From Phoronis australis (taxonomy: Eukaryota > Phoronida > Phoronidae), in the NCBI GenBank assembly GCA_002633005.1, contig NMRA01000516.1, forward strand, positions 37,346 through 101,345: 64,000 nucleotides of DNA, written 5' to 3'. A program made the translations under genes and the position numbers. Below, one piece after another: positions 20,605-35,600 of this stretch (the first letter of the stretch is position 1; the number at the start of each line of letters is the position of its first letter). The notes under the pieces were generated by a model. That model ran no database searches, was not told where the DNA came from, and saw nothing but the letters and a program-made list of their open reading frames with translations.

Positions 20605-23600
20605 CTGAAAGGAACATACATTCTGATTATGATCAAAGGAAATAATACATTTCGATTATTACCAAAGATACATTTCCATTATGATCAAAGGAAGGTACAT
20701 TCCGATTATGATCAAATTACGGAAGATACGTTCCGATTATGATCAAATTAAGGAAGATACATTCCGATAATGATCAAAGGATGATACATTCCAATTATGA
20801 TAAAAGGAAGATACATTCCCATTATGATCAAAGGAACATACATTCCATTTCCTATTATGATCAAAGGAAGGTAGATTCCGATTGTGATCAAATTAAGGAA
20901 GATATATTCCGATAATGATCAAAGGAAGATATATTCCGATTATGATCAAAGGAAGATACATTACGATTATGATAAAACGATGATACATTCTGATTATGAT
21001 CAAAGGAAGATAGTAAATTCCGATTATGATCAAAGGAAGGTACAATAATTCCAATTATGATCAAAAGAACATACATTCCGTTCAACTGAACCCCCCGTGG
21101 AAAAGGTCCAGCCCCAGCCTATCCCTTAAAGATAGAAATTAGATGGACAAGAAAATTGTTGCAATTACTGGTACTACTAACTACAATGATAACTAAGTTA
21201 GTAAGAATTTTGAATTTACTACTAATTCAAAACCCTACACGTAATCATCGGGCTGTACCCGGCCAACTTCGCCTGAGTGGTATTTGTGTAGTTGGCAGGA
21301 TCATGCACACGATTAAAGGAGGCTTGAACACGCGTGGTGGATACATACTAGGGTAACAACAGAGTCTACAAGTAAATGTCTATTCCTAGCTACTACACAG
21401 CAGCAAGAAACATGCCAAAAAGTACTGTGGTATGCATGCTTTAAAATCAACTAAGAAACAAAACAGCATAAAATAGGTTTATTATCTGCTATTTTGGCAT
21501 ACTTGTTAGCATAGTATGATAAAGTGCAGGCATTTTCAAATTTCGAATTGAAGGTGCTCGTTTAATATGTTGTACATTCAGTGTCCACTTTGATTGTGGA
21601 TTGGTGGATTGACATGCATGCGTGTACACTTGCGTGTTCATTTCGGTTCTTTTAAATTCCATACATGCATTTCACTATGGGCAGCCCTTCATCAGAGCTC
21701 AAAAACCAGACATTGAACTACTGTGTTTTCTTGCACTGAGAAAACCCCCGACGAGCATGTTCACATTATTAGGGAAAAGCAGGTCTAGACCAAACAAAAA
21801 CTTTTTTCAATGAAGAAAGTCTTGTCATGTCAATCAGTGTCACGGCCTCGCAGACTTCATACGAGGAACAAACTTGGAGCAAGATTTCCACGATAACATG
21901 TCATCATTCCGAAGGTTTACTACTACAAAGGTCCTCTACTTTGAAGGTTTGCTACCTTCGAACGTTCACTACTTCGAATGTCCACAATTCCGAAACCAGA
22001 ATTCTGACAGATCATCATGTCTGCTAATGTGTCACAACCGACATGAATAGAGTATTGTATTAATGTGTCCATTTAGTAACCATTTAAAGGGTGTGCAAGA
22101 GTTGAATAGTTGTTATAACATTGACTGCATCGAGATCAGTTACAATCACAGCCAATCATGATTCTTGAATCTAACTAACGACTCATTCTCAAGCAGGTAC
22201 AACATCTGGGGCACAGGTCAGGGCTGCGCCGACCAACGGCGGTTTTAAATTTAAGAAGACCGAATGGGACTCACTGGTTTCGTGAAGACTGATAGGGACA
22301 GGGAAGCTCACTAACTGCACTTAGTTTCGACCCAGCCGTGAGTCTGCGTGGTTGCGGTGGGTGAGTTGGGGTGCAGTGGCCATTAAACTTTTCAGTCGTG
22401 CTGTGAAATGATGAAATCTTGACATGGCTTTGATGAATGTATCGTGGTTGATGATTCATCAATATTCCTACTTTGCATTCTTTTAAAAATGTAAGTACGC
22501 ACTCATTGTTCTGTATTTGTAAAACACGGGAAATTAAAACAAAATGTTTTAGTACCGAGGTCTGCGCACGTCTGGTACAACGTGTATCAGACCACCTGCG
22601 ATTATTATTTTTTATTTTAGTACCCTGGCATTGCTTTCGATATAGGTGCACCACTCAGGGAATCTGATAAGCGCAGTATTGTTTATTTTTTCATGTAAAA
22701 GTGCAAAAAAATTCACCTGAATCCAAAATTTTTTATTTTTTGGAGAAGCGAACATTCAGATACTGAACCTTCAGAATAGTGGACTGTTCCTATTTTTAGC
22801 AGTGCAAGCAACTTAAGTAACACACAAAAATACAACTACATATAAATTTAATATCAAGTCATTCTCCGACTAAACATTTCTGTCCGAGTACGTAATGAGG
22901 TGTAATCACTTATTTATTAAGCACACCTGATTTAAAAGTTTTGCAGTAGGTACTGCAAGAACGTTCTCTTTCTCAACCATACTACATCCGAATTTGAGTC
23001 CCATCTTTTGCGAGCAATGTCTGTCATGGCATCTTCATTTCTGGTATTACGAAATCTGAGCTTAGAGTCAGACTTCCTTTGTTGTGCCATGGGTCTTACT
23101 GAGAACTCTACTGTGTCAACGTTTGCAAAAATATCAAAGATCCACTGTTCTAGAAATTTAAACAACCCTCGGCGCAATGCTGACTACAGACTGCATAAAA
23201 TGTGACGCTGTGACGAGTCAATTTGTAGAGCCTCATCTCAAGCAACAATGCATCCAACGTGATGCAAGGCAGCTTTATAGCTGTTTTAAAAGGATACCAA
23301 ACCCTGTTTTGGTAAACAGATATTGAAAATGACTTAGCTAGTATCCAATTCTTTGAAACAAAAGAATGCTCTGAAACCCCTAGACAACCCTCAAAAGTTT
23401 GGAGGATATTTGGGAAACTCCTCTCAAAGTTTGCTACACTGACAAGCGTGACCTACGCATTGAGCAAATTACATAGCAACTGTGGTGAAAGATTACCCAC
23501 CAAAAACCATGATATCCAATCTCTGACATAGGGAGTATATCTGTTAGCAATAACTACTTTTATTCAAGATTGACGCCAATGATGCATTAGCAGATGACTA

Positions 23601-26600
23601 CTTTGCTTAATAGTAAAGTAACTGAAATCAATTGAATGTGCCAATACATTAAAAACTAAGTGGTGGAAATATATGTACTGCCCATTACAACCAAGTGGAT
23701 ATATACTGCCCACTAGAACCAAGTGGAAATTCACTGACCACTACAACCAAATGGAAATAAATATACTGCCCAATACAACCAAGCGGAAATGTACTGCTCA
23801 TTACAACCAAGTGGAAAAATACCACCCATTACAACCAAATCGAAATATACTGCTGATCACAACTACGTGGAAATATATTGCCCACTACAACCAAGTGGAA
23901 ATACACTGCCTAATAAAACCAAGTGCAAATAAAATGGCCCACTACAACCTGGTGGAAATATACTGTCCATTACAACCCAGTGGAAATATACTGCCCATCA
24001 CCACCAAGTGGAAATATACCACCCATCACCACCAAGTAGAAATATACTGCCCATCACAACCAAGAGGAAATAAACTGCCCATTCCAACCAAGTGGAAATA
24101 TGCTGCACATCACAACCAAGTGAAAAATACTGCCCTTTTCAACCTAGTGGAACTGTAATGCCCATTACAACCTAGTGAAAATATACTGCCCATCACATTC
24201 AAGTGGAAATATACTGCCCATTACAATCAAGTGGAAATATACTGCCCATCACATTCAAGTGGAAATATACTGCCCATTACAATCAAGTGGAAATATACTG
24301 CCCATTACAATCTCGTGGAAATATACTGCCCATTACAATCTCGTGGAAATATACTGCCCATTACAACCCAGTTTGTAATGCTCGATTTACTTGAGGCAAG
24401 CTGTTTAATCATAATACGTTAAAGTTGACTTTTAGATAACCCTTAGTGTTTGAACCTAACGGTGTAAAACTTACAGCCTGGAACCAAGTTGATTGACAAC
24501 TGCATCCGTGGAAGATAATGGTGGTTTCCTCAGTATCCAGCACACATCCCAAACATCATACGTCCTATCAAAAATGCCATCCTTGCTGGTGTGGCTGAAT
24601 GGCTATCCACCTCACACCCTCAAGACCCCTACGTATTCCCTAACCTAACACGCATGAACCACACCCTTGGTATGGATGAAGAGCTCCTTGTATCATAACT
24701 ACCAAGCTAACACCCGACAACTCATGTAGTCCCTCACCTGATACACATGAACCCCGTCCTTCGTGTGGATGAGTGGCTCTTTATTCACCTCCGCCTTCGG
24801 TAAACTCTCTGCCTGCTTCAGTGATTTGCTCGCCATCTCCAGTGAGTTGTCAAACTTAACCGTCTCTTTATTCACAACCAGCTTCTTCTTTCGCTCTCGT
24901 GCTTCTTCTGCTACCTGAAAAGAATTTCAAGCAACCAAATTTTGGCAAGTCTGTAAACACCTGCACACACAAACAGTCTTCACCAAAACAAGATTCCTTA
25001 AATACTTGAAAACAACACCATGCCCTACAGATGTTGGGAATACAGTTGGGTTAATTTCTTCCACAGCACACTAGATGGACAGGTGTCAGTTGGTGCTCTG
25101 ACTGATACAAATTGGAAAATCTCAAATCACGTTACTATGAGATCAGCTGAACAATTTATGCTTAGTGAATCAAAGTGTACAGATTCACAAAAAAGAGTCA
25201 CCACTCCAGAAGTCTGCTATTACCTGAATCTTCAGCTGTCTATCTTCATGATCAGGGACCAGAGCCTGGATATTTTCAAGAACTGACTTCTTTTCTTGGT
25301 CGGATGGCTCTTTAGTTGTGTGTAGGTCGGGCACAGTCACAGGCCTGTGTTCCTGAACAGAGGCAAGCCTGCAACAGGGGGCGCTCAATAGTGCAGCAGT
25401 GATGCTCATAGACACTTAATTTCAATTTTATGCTAAAGAGTTTGAAACTGCATAGTGCCGAGTTATCAGCAATCGAATACGAGCTGGAATCCATCATGTG
25501 GATAACTGATCTGCGTGCATCCATGATACCTATGAATAACAGGTGATATGTATGTGTCTGTGACACCTATGAATAACAGGTGATCTGTGCGTGTCTGTGA
25601 TACCTATGAATAGCAGGTGATCTGTTCATGTCCGTGATACCTATGAATAACTGGTGATCTGTGTGTGTCTATGATACCTATGAATAACTGGTGATATGTA
25701 CGTGTCTGTGATACCTATAAATAATAGGTGATCTGTGCATGTCTGTGATACCAATGAATAATAGGTGATCTGTGCATGTCTGTGATACCTATGAATAACT
25801 GGTGATATGTATGTGTCTGTGATACCAATGAATAACAGGTGATCTGTGCGTGTCTGTGATACCTATAGATAACAGGTGATCTGTGCATGTCTATGATACC
25901 TATGAATAATAGGTGATCTGTGTGAGTCTAAGACACTTAATCAAGAAAGCTCACGGAACTGAATGTTGTAAATTGCACTTAAATGTTGATTTATGAAAGC
26001 GAGAGTCATACCGTTTTAACGTAAATAAAGTTCCTGTCAGTTTCTTGCACTTTTCTAAGGCGTCTTCAAGCCTATCAGGCTCCTCCTTTAAATATCTGCA
26101 AACAAATAGATTAGTTGTATACATGGTGGGATGGGCTGTCGCCTGTTAGCACAAGTCACTATTCATATTCTGATGTCCATCGCGACATCTACTTTAAGGT
26201 ATTTGTAGACCAGTCATTGACGGGCAAATGCCCATGAGGGTTGTCTGGAGACCTTGTAAATTGAGGCAGTCTTTTTATAGGACTTTGTGAAGTGTGGCTG
26301 TATCGTTGATGTACGTACAAGAAAGGATTAAATTGCAGTCGCTGGTCTTATTATTTTCTTGTGAATCGCAAACCCATGACATATAGAAAACAGAATAATG
26401 GGAATCCAAAAATTGAAACTTTAATCAAAGAAAATTCTTCAACATTTAGCCAAATGTTAGAGGCCAAAGTTACATATAACATAACTGAATGTCATACTGA
26501 GGTAAAAACTAAACAGTGGAAGATCAAGCAAACCCTAAAAGTGAAGTTGAATGTCACAAAAATCATGGCTATTCTTTACACTATCTGGCCACAGTAAGTT

Positions 26601-29600
26601 TTTATTAGCATCACGTGTTCCGTGTCAGTTCCTGCCTGTGAAAGTTTGCAGTTTTAGGAACTACTCAGACTTAGTTTCGGCAATTTTGTTGGGACTCAGT
26701 TTGTAATAAAAGGCTTTATAGTACATTTGTCAACAAAAAGTGGTGACATTTTCCCTTATGGCCAATAAAACGAGCGTGCAACCTCAAAAAATGAAGATTT
26801 TGCAGAAGAAAGGAGCTTAACGTCTGCTATTGAGACTCCACAAATTTCAACCATTTGATTTTACCAAAAAACAAACAATACACTTTATGCTTTAACGCTT
26901 GACAAAATGTTCAAAAGTCCAGGAATTTCCCTTTAATATTTACTTTGATTTAAGTTCCATATTTGAAACCCCACCGTAGACATAAGGCATGATGGGGACA
27001 TTGTTGGAGTTTACGCAGTAAAATTGTTCAATAGTCCTTTTGCGAGTTAATCACAATGACGCAAGACTATGTGAGACTTAACTGTAACGTCACCGGAAAT
27101 GGGGCAAAAGCTTGTCGTTCGGCCATTTGCCCGATACGGTAGCACAGTGTTCCTATTGTTTATTTAGAGCTTTTAATCTTTTAGTGTGAAAAGTGTCAAA
27201 CAAGCATTGCTGTTATGGTAAATGAAATTCAGATTCGCACTACAATTTGTTCCACCGCGTTCTCTACTAATTTCGTCTCGTGTATTATACATGGGCGGTA
27301 GGCAAAATCTGCTCACTGATAAGGTTTTCACCTTGTCAAAAATACATTCTACACCTAAAATTATCACCTACAAACGCGCTTACTTTTTTCAGTGGTCCTT
27401 TCTGTTTCTAAACATATCTTCGATGAAGCATAGCTACTGGAATTCAGGTGACTTTGGCAAAGAATTGCAACCCCACTTTTTGGTTACTGTTAACTTTGAC
27501 CACGCGCACGACGACCACTCAACTGAGTCAGGTGAGTATGAGGCAAAAGGCTAGCGCGAGACTGAGCGAAGCGCATGACCTGGCGCGTGACACTTGCACA
27601 ACATCATGGGAAGATATCGCGGGAAATTTATAAGATTTGTGTCCCTTGGACTTTTTGTTCGTCACCAGGCATGATTACATGTAACTTCCTCAAAATGGCG
27701 CCAGGTGAGAGAAACTCGAGCAAACCGCGAGGTTTTCATGGATATGTTCAAGTTATTTGTAGACTAAATTGTATCCAGTCTCATGGTACATGTTAACTAT
27801 AACTCCATGTGGACATATGCATGTTTCATTTGATTTTATTTGCCGCACTTTAATATGAATAACTTTTTATGGGGATACACTATCGCCCCTGTACGCCTAC
27901 AGCATTCAGGCCTAGACCGGATTGAGTTCCAATTTCAGTCCGTTCACAGCTTCACACAACATAAGTTCACATTTTCTTTGTCCATTCATAGTTATTCCAT
28001 GATCCATCTGCCATCTCTTGTGTTAACGTTTTAAGCGTAAAATTCACCATAAGAACTCCAGTAAAATTTAGCGTGTGTGACAAAGACTCGGGGCAAAACA
28101 CGAGCAATATGGCAGGGTTTGCCCTCCTTCCAGTGACATCACATTGACTAACTGGAAACTCGCAAGCGAGCTATTACACTTGAAAAATACAATCAACTAG
28201 ATTAGTCTGCACTAGAATAGAATAGTCCGCACTAGAATAGAACCCATCCAAAATAAAATGCAATCAAATTAATTTTGTTAGAAAGCCCTCATTATAATGT
28301 TGCCATGACGATGATCATAATGCACAAACATACTTCTCTTGTTTGACTACAACATCCACCTCCGCAGACAACGTAACCTTGAGATCTTGTGCAACTTTTG
28401 GAAACTGGCCTGAAATGGAAAATTATTATTCAGCACTAATATCAAGCAATGCTTGCTTTAACAAAACTCAACAAAAAATGTTCCTTTAAGGTTAGGGCTG
28501 TTCCAGCAAAATCTGTGTGGGAGGGGGGAAGGCAACTGAAATAAAAATTTATGGGTGGTTGCGTTTGATTTAAATTCAAAATGGCTGGTGGTCGTACTTC
28601 AAAAAAATAAAAATTTACAGGTCGTTGTTGTTTCATTGTGCCATAAATATTTGATGGTGGGTAATTTTAGTAAATTTTATAAACAATCCGCACAGAATCA
28701 AAAACTGAAAGAAAAATGCAACTTGCAAAAAGCTCCGATTTTTTCACTCCCTCCGATCTCCTCATTGGCATGCCCATAACACCATTTAACCACAGGTGCT
28801 CGAATTTCTCGATGGCTAATCACCATAAGAAACATATGTTTTCTTAGTAATGAATGACGTTAGTGGTGATGGAGGAACAGATAAACTCAAGCGCCTGTGC
28901 AGTCAACCACAAGAACAAAAAAAAATTACGGGTGGTTGCATTTCAAACTTATAAAAAATTAGTAACAGGTGGTAGGCTGAAGAAATAAATGAAAAATATG
29001 GGTGGTGGGTGCGAAAAAAAGGTGCCTTCCCCCCCTCCCATACAGATTTTACTGGAACAGCCCTTATCTCAAACCTTAATTAGTGGCCTCGATTCTAACT
29101 CATATTATCAAACAAGAGCAGCGCGGAGCGTTGAAATGCACCCATGAATGCATCGCAAATGGTGTGCTTTTAGGGTTGCTTATTTGCATCATAAAAATGG
29201 CCACTAGATGGCACAAAAACAAACAATCCATCTGAAAATGGGAAAATGTCATTGCTTCTTTAATAGAAAGTGATACACCAAATTTCATACAAATCTGCCA
29301 CGGAACTTCAGAGAAACAAAATAAAACAGAATAAAATGAAATTACCACTAGGGGGCACAGTGTTTGTTGGATCATCCTTAAAGTAGTCATTGTCTGTTGT
29401 AAGCTTCATATAAATACACTCACAAAATTTAATAAATATCCTGCTGTGGGCTTAGGAGATACAGCTATGGGCACAAAACAAAACAAAACTACCACTAGGT
29501 GGCGCCAGAGTAGTCAAAGTCATCATCATCAAATGTCCTCTTCACACTGAGCACATATATGCCAATTTTCAAAACCATCCTTAGAAAGATTTGGTTGATG

Positions 29601-32600
29601 GAGAAGTAGACGCCAAAAAACAGACTCGAAAACAGCGATAATGTCTACTAGCTGGCGCAAAGTACCTTGATTCCATCCAAAAACGGGAGGAAAGCATCAT
29701 CTCACCAATAGATGCCCGTATTCAAAATTTTATGAAAATCTGTTGAGGACCTTTGAAGATACAGAGGTAAACGTAAAACTAAAATTGCCACCAGGGGGCA
29801 TACCAATAGTCAGAAAATCATCGTCGTCCGTTGTCAACATCATATAACCACACTTCTTAAACTTAGTAAAGATCCTGCAAATGGTTTAGGAGATACAGCC
29901 ATGGGCGCAAAAAAATGCCACTAGGATGCGCTACAGTAGTCGAAGTCATCGGAAAATCATCCTCAACCATGCACATCATAGTAAAAACATACATGCCAAT
30001 TTTCACAATATTATGCTGAAAGCAATTTGGTTGATAGAGGGGTGGACGCCAAAAAACAGACTCGAAAACAATCTGAGAACAGAAAGATAGCGTCACCTCA
30101 CTAACAGAAGCCTGTACGTCAAATTTTATGAAATTATGTTGAGGACCTTTGAAGTTAAAGAGATACACATAAAAAAAGAAAATTGCCACTAGGTGGCACA
30201 CCAGTTGTCAGATCTGTTCAAAAGTCATCATTGTTCATTGTCAACATCATATAAATGCACTTACTAAATTTAGTAAACATGCTGCAAACGGTTTAGGAGA
30301 TATAGTCATAGGTGCAAAAAAAAACAAAACTGCCACTAGAAGGCGCCACAGTAGTCAAAGTCGTCAGAAAATCATGGTCAACCATCCTCTTCATAGTAAG
30401 AACATACATGCCAATTTTCACAATCATGCTCAAAGCGGTTTGGTTGATAGCGGAGGGGACGTCAAAAAACAGACTTGCAAACAGTAAAAATGGCCACTAG
30501 GTGGCGCAAACTATGTCGAATCCATCCCAAAACAGAAGGATACCGTTGTCTCACTAATAGATGCCTATATAGCAAATTTTATGAAAATACGTTGAGGACC
30601 TTTGAAGATACAGAGGTAAACGTAAAAAAATAAAATTGCCACTAGGGGGCACACCGGTAGTCGGATCCGTCGGAAAGTTTGCTCATGCCGTGCCATTCGT
30701 TAAAGGAACACATGTGCAAAATTTCATGAACATATGGCAATCAGTTTTGGAGACAGAACAGCGGACGCCGGATATCGGACGGACGCCGCCCGGACGGAGA
30801 TGACGGCATAATGCGTCCAAATATAAATATGTGGGCGCATAAAAAGTAAGCTTTGCCATAAATATGTGGGCGCATAAAAAATAAGCTTTGCCAACTAGTA
30901 AAAGTATATATTTTCTGAAAAAAAGATCAGGGTTTATAAAAATGTTTTATATTTACGTGCCATTGTTATCATTAAGTCAAAAATTCATTCTTAAGAAAGG
31001 TAATATTCACAGCAAAGCAATGCCTTGGGCGATTTTAATGACACTTTTTAAATGAAAACTTCACCAGTTAACTCAAAAACATTGTTTAAGAATTTTAAAT
31101 TAGTGTCTTAGTTTGGTTTCTATGACAAATGAACTCACAAAACCTATTAAGATATTTTTATAAAAAATAGCAAACATATTCGTCTTTGTTACATGATGAA
31201 AAACTAGGCCTTTATATTGAAAATCCTAACGGCGTTTTTGAGACTGATGAACAAAATTTATGTTTGGAGAGTTTCAGTGACATCCATCTGAAGCCGTTTT
31301 TGAGAACTCGTGTTAAAGTTCAAATTATTAAGTTGATTTGTCGAGGAAAAGAAAAAGCTGATTAAGTAGGAACACGTGAACATCTCTTTGGTTAATTATT
31401 TGGTGAAAACTTGTTTATGGTCAATATAACCTGTACATGCCTTAACCATGAACGCTATTTCAACATTCACTCACAATGTCAATGTTAAAACATTAACTTT
31501 GTAACAGTATCCAGTCCAAGAGACGGTATCAACTGTTGACCTACTTAAATATTGTTATACACGCCATGCGCTGGGAGACTGATATGAAACCAAGTACGAA
31601 ATGGATAATAGAAATCGCATCTGTGGTTAAGTCACCTTGTGAACATGAGACCTAAACAGCAAAATGTCAAATTAATACCCGAATTAACGAATTTGAGTGA
31701 AGATTTATATCTTTTCATAACTTGCTGTGTTCGTGAAACAAAGTCACAGAGCCATGAGGCGACTTGGAGCATTGATTCGTTCTCAACGGTCGTATGCATG
31801 CAGGCCCACAACTCTCTCAGGATTAAAACTTTGTTTTGTCTTCGTTTGCCCAAGCATCTTTCCATCAAATATACACCTTGTTGACTCAATACTATGGCGA
31901 CTTGGTGCAAACGGTGCTACTCTGTGCCCGGCGGGAGATTTGAGTGTCACACCTATAACCTTTGACCTCAGATAAGTAGGAAGCATGAACTTTAAAATTA
32001 GCGCGTAAGTAAATAACGACATATCTATCCAACGTTTTGGTTTATTACTCTAAACCATTGTCAAGGAAACAGTTCAGACTCAAAACAGGCGACACAGGTA
32101 GAGAAAGACTGTACAGGTATACATGAAAATGCATTGTGAGGGGGAGAGACCAGAAATCAAAACAGTTGGTGCTCAAATGAACCAATGTTTCTATTGAGGT
32201 AACGCTCAGCATGATTCAACCGTATATGCATAGCCTCCTTTATGAGGAGCCTAACGGTGGCCTGAGGGTAAACATATTTCCATGTGGTCATGCGGTTCCA
32301 AGGTGGTTCTGCTTAATATTGTTTCTCGCTATATGGTAAATATTTCGTATTTGATGTTCCCCCAGAATGAAGATATTTTGCTAGACATATGTGAAATATA
32401 ATGTAAAAATGGCTAATTATTGTGAATAAGCTTTGAGATATCCTTAATCCAGATGAAGATGACGACTCAGTACAAACGAGTAGCATAAGCCTAAGACTGC
32501 ATCAACACTACACGATCTCAACTGTTCAGGAATGTTGCAAATTGTGAAAACAACTTCACAAGCTGTGTGATTATATGTTTACTAACTTATCTCTGTGTAG

Positions 32601-35600
32601 ATAATGACACTGAAGAAAAAATAGAGATTCATGAAGATTCTAAACCAATAAAAACAACAGAGCCTCCACATTCAAGAAGTTCCGAAAGCAAATTATAGTA
32701 ATGAAGAACAAGAGGACTTAGACTTCAATCTGCAGTATCTTAACATTTCAGGGGATATTGGAACACTTCATCTCCATAGAAGAATGCTACCGATAGTGTA
32801 CTATTTGATCCAACGGGATACAATTTTGAAAACTTTTATCTAGCAAGGCAGATCCAGCATACCTTTAAGTTCAGCCAAGCCCTTTGTTACTTTACTTAAC
32901 ACCACGGCCATACTTTCCACTTCACCGATGTTCACACGACAGCGTCGGTTGATGACATCACCACGCAGCTCCTCAATAGATGCTTCCAAATCACTGTAGA
33001 CATAAGTATGGTGGTATAACTATGGTGGTATAACTACGGTGGTATAACTACGGTGGTATAACTACGGTGGTATAACTACGGTGGTATAACTACGGTGGTA
33101 TAACTATGGTGGTCAATGGTGGTCATATAAATTAACACACACAGTCTGAAAAGGGAAGCATGATGTTACATGTCCTACAAATACAGACCCCTGGTTATTG
33201 TGGAAAGACATTATTTCACATTAATTACCGGCTTGCCAACAAGAACATCCCGGGATCCAATCACAATGAGATCTGAATTCCCACACCATAGTTTTTAAAA
33301 GGAATTAAAACTGCTTTAGCATAGCAGTGGTCGATATGAAAGTATGGGCGGTCAATATGTAGAATTCTTGACATATTTTATAACTTACTTATCTGTCCAA
33401 ACCATAAAATAATGTTCAATGATAACAATTTCATTGTCATGACTTTGTTACTATCCAATGTATAGCATTTAAACATTTAAACATTTAAACAACTGGCTAT
33501 TCACAAATTAAAACAAGATGGAATTGAAGGGCAATTAAATGTCTTAGGATATTCATAATTTTGTGAAGCAGTAACATTCAACAACATTTTTAATTTTGTG
33601 ATTCACGAGATAGAACACCCACGAGATAGGACTCCCACTCTTTGACATGAAATGTGACTAAAAGAGAGATATTTGATTTCTATGGTCTCTAAACCATTCT
33701 CATATGCACTAACGGAAACATGTGGACAACTGAGTCTACTAAAGTGAACAAGATTGATTAACCTGAGTTGATCACTGAGCCTGCTCACTTCTTGCCTATA
33801 CTTGCTCAGTTTGATGTCAGTCTTTTGCCTCAGAGATCTCACTGGGTGGTCATTGCCACCAGGCACTTGCTGAAGCATATCCTGTTGAAAAAGTAAGTTT
33901 TGCTGAGTACAGCAGTGAACAGACAAGAGGCATACCGTGACTTGCTCACTATGGCTAGTCATCTCGGCTCAAGCAATAACATTTTGGGACACCAGTGAAA
34001 CCATTTACAGTAGCAATCATTTTATGCTTGTACAGGTTAAACAAGGTCATCAGAATACTCATGTGAAACTACACCGCCATCTTGCATGACCTCGCTAAAC
34101 TCTCAAGATGCCAGCCTCAATCTAGGACACCACTATCAAGAGGCACAGAGAGAGAATGTTGCCGCCATTAACTGTTGTTGACATGTTAATAAGAATAACA
34201 TGTTGACTGACCACACAAGGTCATTGACATCTGGTGCTACCTGGCTGTGAATGGAGCAAATTTAAGCGCTTGCAAATGATATTTTTGATTTAATGAAGAG
34301 ATGCTCATTTAGGGAGCACTTCAGAGGTTTTGTATAAACAAAGCCTATTTGTCACCCGGGTGCCATCTTGCTTGCTTCCTCTAAGTGCTAAACAACAATG
34401 ACAATGGAGATGACGAGTACAATCTGCAGAACAAGTTTCTCATGAGAAAAGAGAGATCAGGTAATACCACAATATCACACCAGTAAAAGTAGAGCGCATT
34501 GTGATGTACCTTAATTGCATACTCTATCAAAATGGTTGTCACTGAAATGATTGGTCAGTGAAGCTGGAATGTTGAATTATGGAATTATGGGAGTGAACTG
34601 TATTATATAAAGTAAAAACGCTGTTTTTGTTGCATAAGCTGAGGTATCTCAGTGCAAGTGATTCACCAGTGTCTTGTTTTACCATTTCTAAACGGCTAGC
34701 AGAAGAACACCGTCAAAATGTTCCACACAGTTTGTTTACATCTGTCCAAGAGGTCTACAGAGGAGCGCCAATAACCCAAAACACAAGATTGATTTTTTTT
34801 TACATTTTTCGTAATAGCTACAGGTTGAGTAGGAGAGAAGACCTACGATTATTTTATTGAATGTGTCATGGATCATATCTCTCATGGTCTCAGCCTGGGC
34901 CTGATGAATTCTCTTCAAGTTGCGATACTCGCTCTTTAGCTCTTTAGTCTGTTTATGCACATCGTTGATCTTCTGTTGTATCTCTGGACTGATGATTGGT
35001 TGAGGAGTCGAACACGAGCCATCAGAAATACCTAAGGAAACAAAGTACACATCACCACTCTTAGTTTTATACACAAGAATGTGAAATATGCAGGAGTTTT
35101 GCTAATACTAAAGGGAAAGAATAAAGAAAATAAAAAAAGTGAAAGTTGTTTCAATAAATGTTTCATAATTTTTATCTTACTACAGGGCGAATGCCTAAAG
35201 GCAATAAATTCTAAAGTAGATGATTAAACTAACTAACACTGCCATAGGTTATATACACAAACGGGTCTATATGATTACCTTGTAACAAACTGTGTTGATG
35301 ACAGGCATTCCCAAGATATCACGAATGACACAGAACAATACCTCTATACACCAGATGTATGTTAATATTGCTGTTAAACCATTCATTCCCTTTACATTTC
35401 AACAGGAAGCGAATGTAAGTAGAAAACAACACAGGATAGGCAAAGCAATATCAAAAGCAACACAAACAAATACAACTATCAGTCGTGAGGTGACGACATA
35501 AATGTCACAATAACATAATGCTACCAGTGTTCCAAGCCTGCAAAATTATTGACCATCTCTAGGACAGAAATGATATTTCAATCATCAGTGTTGTATTTAT

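Noticed and set aside
23673-24422. Series of open frames encoding EIYCPLQPSGNILPI-type repeats
   Set aside because: They are translations of the 28 bp minisatellite in several frames and lack any start, splice or homology support.
27222-27633. Open frames in a CpG-richer part of an intron
   Set aside because: Two overlapping frames of similar length without any recognisable protein feature; possibly part of an unidentified repeat.
29100-30201. Minus-strand open frames of 96 and 112 codons in the CTCF-motif repeat
   Set aside because: They cross repeat module borders, differ between modules by frame and show no protein feature.
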